Shown in pieces: positions 18,197 to 26,600 of a DNA stretch of 32,747 nucleotides (its first letter is position 1; every line of letters starts with the position of its first letter). The stretch is taken from the NCBI GenBank assembly GCA_039208045.1, contig JBCCRH010000009.1, positions 1 through 32,747 of the forward strand, in the 5' to 3' direction. The notes below the pieces were generated by a model that made no database searches, was not told where the DNA came from, and saw nothing but the letters and a program-made list of their open reading frames with translations. Both the position numbers and the translations under genes were made by a program. This stretch comes from JBCCRH01 sp039208045. GTDB taxonomy: Bacteria > Bacteroidota > Bacteroidia > Chitinophagales > Saprospiraceae.

Positions 18197-18343
18197 TTAA
18201 GCATCGATAATATCGTCCACTCCAATAATTGCAGTATTCGTGGTATCCGATGTGTCGCCTTGCCCACCTTTGATTTTTTTGAGTTCTTCTTCTTTCAAGA
18301 CACAAATAGGGGCCTGAACAATTGTTGCAATTGATACTTTCAT
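18197..18343 (-). CDS. Small peptide with double-glycine leader
   Basis: A 48-residue ORF. The leader ends LKEEELKKIKGG, an exact fit to the double-glycine consensus LSxxELxxIxGG of peptides cut and exported by C39-peptidase ABC transporters. Cleavage after Gly27 would release a 21-residue acidic core beginning QGDTSDTTNT and ending GVDDIIDA, with no Cys. The Thr- and Asp-rich core could also suit side-chain crosslinking as in graspetides, but no modifying enzyme or transporter is in the window. I chose the ATG at 18343 (MKVSIATIVQ); upstream in-frame ATGs at 18412 and 18376 give an unlikely N-terminus. The terminator just downstream supports it as a real transcription unit. Function is unknown: a secreted signal, bacteriocin or surface peptide are all possible. 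Confidence 0.7.
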   Translation of the reverse strand: MKVSIATIVQAPICVLKEEELKKIKGGQGDTSDTTNTAIIGVDDIIDA

Positions 18344-18533
18344 AACACACTGTTTTGAATGATTAAAAAATGAATACATGACACAGCCCTTGCTGGCAAG
18401 TGCCAAAACCATACCTGTGCGTTATTCGCGACTAAGCCCAGACGAAACCCAAAAAGCTTTCAAGATTTTTTATGGTTGTATACTTATGCTCGATTAGCAG
18501 ATTTACTTAGTAGGTGAAATATATCTTCAAATA

Positions 18534-18600
18534 GTACCCAGAAAATCAAAAAAAATGCATTTTTAATTTTCTTTTCAAAAAATCATGACCTGCTGGGTAC
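18534..18600. promoter_or_regulatory. Nested inverted repeat upstream of the sigma factor gene
   Basis: Outer arms GTACCCAG (18534-18541) and CTGGGTAC (18593-18600) enclose an A/T-rich imperfect palindrome centred on AAAATGCATTTT (18552-18563), with further pairing GAAAAT/ATTTTC (18541-18546/18566-18571). It lies 40 bases before the sigma gene start and could be a regulator site or mRNA structure. Its role is not shown. Confidence 0.4.
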
Positions 18601-18639
18601 CACGCTTTTATTCGATTCACTAAACTACCATGTCATTTT

Positions 18640-19245
18640 ATGAGCCTTGATGAAAAAGAACTGTTAAGGAAGATTCAGGAAGGAGGAGAAGCACAAGAAG
18701 AAGCTATAAAGCAGATGTTCTCTAACGCCGAGCTGTTGAAAAAAGTAATTAGAACTATCGGAAAAATGGGAGGAACTAAGGAAGATGGAGAAGATGCTTT
18801 TCAAGAAGGCTTTAAGCGCTTTTTTAAACATGTGATGAATGGGAACTTTCGCGGAGAAAGTACTCCTACTTCCTATTTTATTGGTATATGTAAAAGGTGG
18901 TGGTTAGATCAGAGAAAAAGTAGCTATCAGAAAAGAACGGTACTTACAAATGATCTTGAGAAGATGGAGAAAGAGTTCGAAGGTGCTCCCGATCTGATAA
19001 TGATGGAGAAAGAACGGAAAAGCCTGATAGACGAGATGTTAGCCTTATTAGGAGAGCGTTGTAAAGAAGTGATTCAAATGGGGCTTTATAATGTTCGAGG
19101 TAAAGAAATAAAAGAAAAGCTGAACCTTTCGAGTGAAGCTCTAGTCAAGAAGATCCGCTATCGATGTCTCAAACAATTGCGGGCGCTAATTGGAGAAAAA
19201 CCGTATTTAGAGGCTCTGCTGAAATCCCTAAGATATGATGGATAA
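18640..19245 (+). CDS. ECF-type RNA polymerase sigma factor
   Basis: Sigma-70 family protein of 201 residues. Region 2 is recognisable as EDGEDAFQEGFKRFFKHV followed by PTSYFIGICKRWWLDQRKS, the -10-recognition helix. Region 4 is LLGERCKEVIQMGLYNVRGK then EIKEKLNLSSEALVKKIRYR, a helix-turn-helix for the -35 element. There is no region 1.1 or 3, as expected for the group 4 (ECF) type. The ATG at 18640 begins MSLDEKELLRKI. It overlaps the next gene, a membrane protein with the layout of an anti-sigma factor, by 11 bases, so the two are a regulatory pair. The regulon is unknown; the neighbouring CHAT, peptide and adhesin genes are candidates by position only. Confidence 0.9.
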   Translation: MSLDEKELLRKIQEGGEAQEEAIKQMFSNAELLKKVIRTIGKMGGTKEDGEDAFQEGFKRFFKHVMNGNFRGESTPTSYFIGICKRWWLDQRKSSYQKRTVLTNDLEKMEKEFEGAPDLIMMEKERKSLIDEMLALLGERCKEVIQMGLYNVRGKEIKEKLNLSSEALVKKIRYRCLKQLRALIGEKPYLEALLKSLRYDG

Positions 19246-20212
19246 GGACGACAAACGCTTTTTGCTAATTGATAATTATCTGAATGGCAAGCTTTCTTCT
19301 GAGGAGGAAGCCGAAGTAGAAGCACAGTTAAAACACGATGAGGAACTTTCAGAAATATATGCTCTTCTACGCTTAGAGCGAGAGATGGCCGATGTACTGC
19401 TTGAAAACGCAATAGAGGCAAAAATGAAAGCCTGGAAAACTGAGCAGACTGGTATAAAAGAGCCTGTAGAATTGCCAAAAAAGAAAAGAAAAATTAATTG
19501 GCTACCTTTTGTAATAGTTGGACTAGTAGTGGTATTAGCTGGTGTTTTTTACACACCTACCTTTCTAGAAGAGCCAGCTGATTCGCCGAGCAGTATAGGC
19601 CCTCAAAGCTCTCCAAGACCAGTAGTTGAACCTCCCGGAGCCGAGCAAACTCCAAAAGCAGACGATCCCAAGGAGGCTAGTGAAGCACCTACTACTAAGG
19701 AGAGTATACCATCCAAAAAGCCAACTGCCAGTAAGGAAGCTGAAAAAATCATCGATGATCAGGCTTCACAACTAAGGCAGTTAGCTATGGCACAATTGGA
19801 AGAGCTTTCTGATAGGATGAATAGAGCTGGGCGTACCACAAAACGACCTGTGAAAGGGGCGACCCTTTTAGAAAGAGGAGAATTCTATTTTCAAGCTAAT
19901 CAGCTTGACTCTGCTAAATTAGTTTTGGAAACCATCTCAGAAGAAGTAGATGACTATCTAGGCGCACAAGAATTATTAGTTTATACATACATCAAGACAA
20001 AAGATTTCAATTCAGCCATCCCCATATTAGTTAATTTGCTGGAATTGGAACCAATTGATGAAGAGCAGCTAAGGCTATGCCTAGGCCTAGCTTATGTTGC
20101 AAATAGCCAGGAAAAAGCTGGGTTTGATATTTTGGAAACGCTTTCTTCAAGTGGTAGAGATGCCAAGGTAAAAGAAGTAGCTTCTGCTTTTTTGGAAGAG
20201 CAGCAAAACTAA
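19235..20212 (+). CDS. Anti-sigma-like membrane protein with C-terminal TPRs
   Basis: Protein of 325 residues. The N-terminal 75 residues (LIDNYLNGKLSSEEEAEVEA then QLKHDEELSEIYALLRLERE) match the helical sigma-binding part of Bacteroidota anti-sigma proteins. No zinc-binding HxxxCxxC is present. A single membrane helix (INWLPFVIVGLVVVLAGVFY) spans about residues 86-105. A low-complexity Pro/Ser/Lys/Glu linker follows, then a TPR-like periplasmic domain (GEFYFQANQLDSAKLVLETI, then AQELLVYTYIKTKDFNSAIP). The layout suggests that the periplasmic TPRs sense something and control release of the sigma factor. The start at 19235 is followed by a second ATG at 19238; either is possible. It overlaps the sigma gene stop. 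Confidence 0.8.
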   Translation: MMDKDDKRFLLIDNYLNGKLSSEEEAEVEAQLKHDEELSEIYALLRLEREMADVLLENAIEAKMKAWKTEQTGIKEPVELPKKKRKINWLPFVIVGLVVVLAGVFYTPTFLEEPADSPSSIGPQSSPRPVVEPPGAEQTPKADDPKEASEAPTTKESIPSKKPTASKEAEKIIDDQASQLRQLAMAQLEELSDRMNRAGRTTKRPVKGATLLERGEFYFQANQLDSAKLVLETISEEVDDYLGAQELLVYTYIKTKDFNSAIPILVNLLELEPIDEEQLRLCLGLAYVANSQEKAGFDILETLSSSGRDAKVKEVASAFLEEQQN

Positions 20213-20213
20213 G

Positions 20214-20371
20214 TAATAGTTAAAAAATAACCTTTCGATTTGATCAGCAAGCTCTTTGACAATTTCGGTATTACTAAAAACAGAATCACTCCACGCACGA
20301 TGAATGTGGCAAAAAAGTCGATGTTCAATGGGGTTCCATTTGGAGCAATAAGGAGGGTAAGGGCAGTTACC
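20214..20371 (-). pseudogene. Remnant of ISAzo13-like transposase (C-terminal end)
   Basis: The minus strand between the anti-sigma and kinase genes translates, without a start codon, to PYPPYCSKWNPIEHRLFCHI and then HRAWSDSVFSNTEIVKELAD. This is the C-terminal signature of ISAzo13-family DDE transposases, including the final catalytic Glu in NPIEHR. About 50 codons remain. No upstream part of the transposase, terminal inverted repeat or target duplication is visible, so this is a decayed fragment left by deletion. Family assignment is from recall of the motif. Confidence 0.7.
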
Positions 20372-20378
20372 TTTCTAT

Positions 20379-22649
20379 TTAACTACTCAAAGTGAAATAG
20401 AATATAGTGCCTTGCCCAGGTCGACTCGCGTACCATATTTTACCCCCATGTAATTTAACAATTTGACCCACAATAGCCAGACCTATTCCATAGCCAGAAG
20501 CATCAGCACCCTGCCCCCTTTTGAAGGAATCAAAAATTTCATCTTTGAGATTTTCATCTACCCCAATGCCATTATCTTTGATTGAGATAATAGTTTTGCT
20601 TTTTACCTGTAGCGTGTCAATCTCGATGATTGGAGCAATAGTAGGTTGTGCATATTTAATGGCATTTTCAATTAAGTTAATCAAGAGTTGCCGAACCAAG
20701 AAAGGGTCTGCTTGTAGCATAGGTAGACTATCGTTCATTAAAATCAGCGTCTGTGTCTCTTCAATAGAGGATCGAAGTTGGAGTTGAACATCATCTATCA
20801 GCTCTTTGAAGTCAAATGAGCTTCGCTTAAGTGGAGTGGACTCTAGTTTTTGGTATTGCCGTAATTGACCAATGAAGACCCTAAGGTTACCTACAGTATC
20901 TAAAGCTTTTTGAACGTGAGCAGTCTGGCCCCCAGCTAGTGCCTGGTCAAGTTGCTGTTGTATCTGTAGCATAAAATGCTTTAAATCGTGACTAATAATG
21001 CTAGAGAATAAGTCTAGTTTTTTCTGTGTGTGCTGAATCTGATCGGATGTTCCACTCGTCTCAAACTGGTGTACGGTAGTAGTTAAAATATCATCTAATT
21101 GGGTAAGTGTCTTAGGCGATGGAAGAGCTTTCACTACATTTGGAGAGGAAAACTCTTGTAGTAGTAATTGGGATTGATTCGAACGGTTTAGCTCGTGTTG
21201 GAGCGCCTCTTTGAAGGCCATTTCTCTTCGTTTAAAGTAAAGGAATATCGCTCCGGCCATAATAGCTACCAATAATATTGCTGTAGCTGCATGTTTTATT
21301 AAACGAATACGTTCAGAAGCTGCTTGTTGTCGCTCCTGTTCTAGTTGTTCCTGATTTTCTAGTTCTTGTAGTGTTTGAAAACTTTCTAAAATGGGAGTGG
21401 CATCATTTAGTAGCTTTAATTCCTTGAAATGATGAAGTGCCTTTTTATAATTTCCTAGGCCTTCGTGTGCAATAGCCAATTGCCTATGTGCGGTCACAAT
21501 ACCTTGTTGATAGGAAAAACTTTCAGCTACATTAAGGGCACTGTCAGCATACATGCTTGCCGTAGAATAGTTGCTGCGCTCATTTGCCAAATCGGCAAGT
21601 GCGGAGAGTGCTTCACTCTGAGTGGCCAACATTTTTCCTTTTTGGGCAATGCTTAAAGCCCGTTCATAGTAATATTGAGCAGAATCTAATTGCCCTAGAG
21701 CTTTTAGAGTTGTCCCAAGCTGCGCATATGATTTGGTAAGAATGCTAGAATCTATTCTGATAGGCAGTTGAAAAACTTTTCGCTGATAGTAGAGTGCGCT
21801 ATCATAGGCTTCCTTCTGAAAAGATAAGCGAGCCATACGATTATAAATCGAAAGATCGTAGTCATGTAGATCATGCTGTTCTGACAATCGAAGTGCTAGC
21901 CTGTTGAGCGAATCTGATTTGGCAAAAGCGCCGAGACGATAATAAATAGCCGCCAATTCAGTGGCGCCCATGATTATGCCAGGAATATGATTTTGTTCTT
22001 GGTAAGACAGATAGACCTGCTGCGCATAGATACTGGCGGAGTCTATCTGCCCACCATCCATGAACACATTTTTTAAGTTGCTTAGAACGACAGCATAATA
22101 GTTGGGATTGACATGTGCATGCTGTAGCGCTTTTTTATAGCAAGTTGCCGCTTCATCAAGTAAGCCTTGCTTCCGAAAAACAACACCAAGATTACTATAT
22201 AATTTTACTAGGGCCGTGTCTTTTTGGGGAGCATACTCCAATTGCAATAGTAGTGCTTGCTCAAAAGCAGTTTGGGCCTTAGGCATGTCTGTCAGATGGT
22301 AATGCAAGTTACCTTTTAAGTAAAATAAATTAGCAACGGTACTGGTGTCTCGCTCTAAACGGAAGTACACTAAGCTAGAGTCGATATACCTAAAACAATT
22401 TTCCCAGTCTTTTTCTTTGCGAAAATAGCCTACAAATCGTAAGAACGTTTTAGACTTTAGTGCTGGGTCTTGTAGCACATCTAACCCTTGTTGAATGTTA
22501 GTGATCGCTTCGGCCTCCTTAGCAGGGGGCAATGTAGGATTGCTCAGGTAGTCCTCAACAAGATGTAGCATACTGCTGTCAGATACTTGAGCTGATAAAG
22601 AAAAGCAAATATGTAGAGCGTATAAAAGGGTGTAAATTTGTTTTTTCAT
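20379..22649 (-). CDS. TPR-containing membrane sensor histidine kinase
   Basis: Kinase of 756 residues. A signal peptide (LLYALHICFSLSAQ) precedes a periplasmic array of about eight TPRs (residues about 60-420, for example LYSNLGVVFRKQGLLDEAAT), a coiled-coil-like EQEQLEQERQQAASER stretch, and one membrane helix near 450-470 (HAATAILLVAIMAGAIFLYF). The cytoplasmic part has a phosphoacceptor helix with SSIISHDLKHFM (His554) and an HATPase domain with N box LINLIENAIKYA, DNGIGVDE, and GYGIGLAIVGQIVKLHGGKI. It begins 12 bases after the response-regulator stop, in the same operon. The TPRs suggest sensing through protein contact, not a small ligand, which is inference. Confidence 0.92.
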   Translation of the reverse strand: MKKQIYTLLYALHICFSLSAQVSDSSMLHLVEDYLSNPTLPPAKEAEAITNIQQGLDVLQDPALKSKTFLRFVGYFRKEKDWENCFRYIDSSLVYFRLERDTSTVANLFYLKGNLHYHLTDMPKAQTAFEQALLLQLEYAPQKDTALVKLYSNLGVVFRKQGLLDEAATCYKKALQHAHVNPNYYAVVLSNLKNVFMDGGQIDSASIYAQQVYLSYQEQNHIPGIIMGATELAAIYYRLGAFAKSDSLNRLALRLSEQHDLHDYDLSIYNRMARLSFQKEAYDSALYYQRKVFQLPIRIDSSILTKSYAQLGTTLKALGQLDSAQYYYERALSIAQKGKMLATQSEALSALADLANERSNYSTASMYADSALNVAESFSYQQGIVTAHRQLAIAHEGLGNYKKALHHFKELKLLNDATPILESFQTLQELENQEQLEQERQQAASERIRLIKHAATAILLVAIMAGAIFLYFKRREMAFKEALQHELNRSNQSQLLLQEFSSPNVVKALPSPKTLTQLDDILTTTVHQFETSGTSDQIQHTQKKLDLFSSIISHDLKHFMLQIQQQLDQALAGGQTAHVQKALDTVGNLRVFIGQLRQYQKLESTPLKRSSFDFKELIDDVQLQLRSSIEETQTLILMNDSLPMLQADPFLVRQLLINLIENAIKYAQPTIAPIIEIDTLQVKSKTIISIKDNGIGVDENLKDEIFDSFKRGQGADASGYGIGLAIVGQIVKLHGGKIWYASRPGQGTIFYFTLSS

Positions 22650-22661
22650 ACCATATATCTA

Positions 22662-23312
22662 TCAATCCGAGAGCCTTCGGTAAATTTTAGTGGCTTCATG
22701 CCTAGAGTGAGCACCAAGTCGTTTGTATATTTTACGAATGTAATACCGCACCCCATCGACCGTAATGTCGAGTTTTTTGGCAATGTATTTATAAGTCCAG
22801 CCTTCCGAAAGCATATGTAATATTTGTGTGTCTTTGGTGCCGAGCCCTTCGAGTTTTTTGGGAGCACTCGGGGTATTAGGGTGAAAATATCCGATAAGTG
22901 CACGGGCCATAATTGGACTGATCGCTCCCCCTCCATTAGCAATGATATGGAGGTTTTTAATCAATTCATCCATATCATTTTCTTTAACCAGATAGCCCTC
23001 TGCACCTCTGAGAAACGCCTTGAATAAAAGGGTATCGTTTTCTTCGACAGTGTGCATAATCACAGCCGTGTTGGGTAGGCGCTTTTTAATTCTTAGCAAA
23101 CCATTAATGCCTGACTCCCCAGGCAAATGGATATCTAGCAGTAGAATATCTAAATCTTGGTAGGGCTTTAGCGATTCAAAAAAATCTTCGATGGAGGGTT
23201 GTCCGATCGTACAACGGATAGCTGTTGTAGCGTCTACAGCGGTGCGAACTTGCTTCATATATGCCACATCATCCTCGATGATGCCAACAGTAATGTAGTC
23301 TGATTTTTGCAT
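22662..23312 (-). CDS. NarL/FixJ-family response regulator
   Basis: Protein of 216 residues. The receiver domain has VGIIEDDVAYMKQV for the acidic pocket and Asp60 in LLLDIHLPGESGI as phosphoacceptor, a Thr in IMHTVEEND, and Lys in GYLVKEND. The C-terminal LuxR-type helix-turn-helix is visible as LGTKDTQILHMLSEGWTYKY and IAKKLDITVDGVRYYIRKIY. Together with the TPR kinase immediately downstream it makes a complete two-component system. It is divergent from the giant adhesin gene across a gap holding a strong palindrome, so autoregulation or control of the adhesin is plausible but not shown. Confidence 0.93.
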   Translation of the reverse strand: MQKSDYITVGIIEDDVAYMKQVRTAVDATTAIRCTIGQPSIEDFFESLKPYQDLDILLLDIHLPGESGINGLLRIKKRLPNTAVIMHTVEENDTLLFKAFLRGAEGYLVKENDMDELIKNLHIIANGGGAISPIMARALIGYFHPNTPSAPKKLEGLGTKDTQILHMLSEGWTYKYIAKKLDITVDGVRYYIRKIYKRLGAHSRHEATKIYRRLSD

Positions 23313-23617
23313 GTTTGGGATTTGAAAAGCGCATTATAAAAAAATCTATGTAGACAAATAGTGCATGAGTATGTAGTATTCTTTTGTCGATTTTTTAGGG
23401 TGTTGGTCTGGCCTTGTCAATATAATACTTTAGAGGCAATATTTAGTTAACCGAGTATTCAAAGACGACCAAAGTAAAGTAAAAAATTGGATTTATTGGA
23501 CTTACCAATTGGTAAGTAATGGTAAGGTGCTACTCATTATCAGCTTCTGTTTAAGAAGAAGATGCGCCAGCTTCCTTATGACACATGCGAAGTAACAAAT
23601 TAATAATCTTTGAGAAT
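23313..23617. other. Divergent intergenic region, A/T-rich
   Basis: This 305-base gap between the response regulator and the adhesin should hold both promoters. I found no RNA gene or coding sequence. No exact copy of the Bacteroidota -7 element (TAnnTTTG) at a good distance from either start could be identified. The only clear structure is the palindrome and half-site cluster at 23500-23526. Confidence 0.7.
23500..23526. promoter_or_regulatory. Candidate operator: 18-bp palindrome plus a third half-site
   Basis: ACTTACCAATTGGTAAGT (23500-23517) is a perfect palindrome. The half-site GGTAAG recurs at 23521, exactly 10 bp after the copy at 23511, and CTTACC starts at 23501, so three half-sites are phased at one helical turn. 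It lies about 90 bases before the adhesin ATG and about 190 before the response-regulator ATG. Confidence 0.6.
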
Positions 23618-26600
23618 ATGAAACATTTTTACACGTTCTACACCATTACCACGGTAATGCTTTTAACTGCATTGCTCTATTTCGGAGCCTTAACAAATTT
23701 ACAAGCGAAGACTGAAAAACAGACAGATCGAAGCTTGCTAGCAATAGAAACCATATCTAACTTTTGGTTATATCCAACTAGTAGCGAACTCGCAGCCCCA
23801 CCAGCTTTCATGATGATGGCGCCTTCTTTGTTACTAGACGTATCCGTTAATACCACGATGCCAACTGCTACAGAGTCTGTAGTGTATACCTTTCGGTATC
23901 GATGTGCTTCGATTGTCGAAAACTGCTTGGACGCACAAATCAGCATGGAGTTTCCTGCTGGGGTAGAAATTACCCCTCCCGTAGTAGCTGGTAATGTGCA
24001 GAGCTTCACCCTAACTGGGCAGATGTTAGTCGTTAATTTGACTTCACCTGGTACACCAGGCGTATTGTCGGCCGGTTCTTCAGGAATATTTCGGGTAAGC
24101 TATACCTTTCCGTGTGTAGATGCTGGTGATCCACAGCCCACCACTCCGGGTAGCATGATCGATTTTGTAATGGATCCTGAATTTTCAGCAATGGGTGCAG
24201 TGACCGCTACCGATGGGGCCGATGCCGTAACCGTACCTACTGCACGCACCTGCCCCCCACCAAATCCACCACAGCCAGCAGAATTCCGTAAAAGTGGTCC
24301 GGTTGCCTTTACCACCAATAGCGCCCCACAATTCAGTGTTGATCTTCCAGATGCGGCCAATGTGACTTTACCGCTAACAATTACAGATGATATTCCCGCA
24401 GGCTTATTGTTTTCAGAAACGAATTGGAATACTGCTGGTGGCTCTGCTACTAACGTTAATGTAGAGACGCAGGTGAGTTGCGATGGTGGAGTTACCTATA
24501 ATACGCTTACTGATGTGAATAGGCTTCAACGTGCTTATTATGACGCTCAGTTAACTAATGGGACACTCAACAACCTGACCGATGTAAATGGTATGCCCAC
24601 GGGTTGCCGGGCGATTATTACCCGTACAGGGCCAGCATCCGCTTCTAATCCCGATGGGCCCCAAAGGAATTTTTATGGTATTGAAAATGCTACTAATGTT
24701 CGCTTAGTCATCCCAACTACTTTTCCTAGTCAAGGGCCTGGAGGCAATACATTTCCAAATAGCCGATTTAATTTTCGGTTTGAATTGGATACCGATAACC
24801 TAACCCCTTGTGAGCCGATACAAAACTGCGTTACCCTCACAGATGCAGGAACTGCTAATGAGTTATCCTGTGTAAATAGTCGATTTATAGGCGTAGGAGA
24901 TTTTACAAATCCTTTTTTACAGTTTGCTCAACGGGTAAATCCTTCACCCGCTGCTGGTTACTTGGGCCAATCGTCTCTGCCAACTGGCTTGTCATCAGGG
25001 TTTGTTAGTGCATTAGGAGGAAGTAAAAATGTGCTGGATGTAATCTACAGAGCACAATTAGAATTTGGAGGTTCCCAAAGTGGTAATGATCTGGAAAATC
25101 CTAGATTTGAGGTTACCCTACCCGAAGGATTTGACTATATTATATCGGGCGCTGATCCCAACGAATATTTTATTGTCCCTGGAGGAGGGAGTACGGCTTC
25201 TGATGCCGGCTGTTCCGTAGCTAATTCCTTGTTCACCAGAGAAGTATTAACTAGTGGCCAGATTAAGCTAACGTTTCAGACGACAGATTGTAATCTAATT
25301 GGAGGTATAGGCCGACGGATATTAACACTTGAATTTACAGCACGCTATGTGGGGACGAGAGAGCTGTTGAATCTCAGTCCTGCCCCTCCTTTTACTGGCG
25401 TTATGACCGTAACTGAAGAAGACGGCACTCCTTTCGTGACCAATAACTGCACAGTAAGACCTAGTCTGGTGGATGGTACAGACTTGGTTTTCATTCAAAT
25501 ACAAAATACAGAAAGCTCCAAATTTGTAAAGGGCGCTTTAGATACCGACTTTTCTCGCTTTCCACAATTTGGCTTCACCAACCTCAATGGCGATGGTGAA
25601 TATGTGCTGGAGATCACGAACTTAGATGTAACCGGGGTTTCTCGTATCGACGTAGTAGATATACTGCCACATATCAATGATTTCTCCTTATTAGTGCCAT
25701 CACAGGGTCGATTGTCCCAATGGAGTGCCGAGTTGGATGGTGCTATCATCATAGAGCGCTCGGATATCCCAGGCAATATGTTTACCGATGCGTCCGCTAA
25801 TATTGTGGGTGGTGTTCAATATTCCAATACCTACACGCCTTGTTATCTAAATGGTTCTATGCAAGTAGAACTGAATGCTACTAATGGGCCGACAGGCTGT
25901 AGCGCAGGTGGCTTTAGTACCGCTAATCCTGCGGTGGGAGCAAGAGGTTTTGCTTTTCGGTGGGAAGATACGGGGAGTCCGCTGGCTTTTGGTGAAAAAA
26001 TAAGAATTCGCGTGGATATTCGCCAACTGACTGGCGAACCCGATGCGACCACTGGTGAGATAGCCTGGAACTCGCTTGCTTTCACCGCTACCAATGAAGA
26101 TGGCGATGAATTCTTGAGTTCAGAGCCAATCAAGGTAGGCTTACAGATGGTTGATCAGACAGACGTTGCTGGTCTTGGTAATTTCGTGTGGGAAGATGCC
26201 AACAATAATGGGCGACAAGATGCAGGGGAGCGTGGTTTTGAAGGGATTACGGTTCGTATTTATGATACCGCTGGCAATCCTATCTTATCTGCTGATGGTA
26301 TGACGCCCCTCACGGCACTGACAGATGCTAATGGTTTTTACAGCTTTCCGACCTTGATGCCTTCAACCGCTTATATTGTTCGTTTAGATAATCCTAGCGA
26401 TTTCAGCACCCAATTCTCTGGTTACAACTTAACAACAACCAATGCTGCGGGAGTAGATGACGCCTTGGATTCAGATGCGAGTGTCGGTAATGTGGCTAAT
26501 GTAGCGATGAGTGGTAACTTCCCAGAAATTAGTGCAACTACACCAGTCGCTGGTGAGTTCGATCCCGATTTTGACTTTGGTTTCTACAAACCAGCACGTG

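Noticed and set aside
18168..18350. 60-codon open frame overlapping the double-glycine peptide in another frame
   Set aside because: It has no recognisable feature, while the alternative frame carries a full double-glycine leader and ends just before a terminator.
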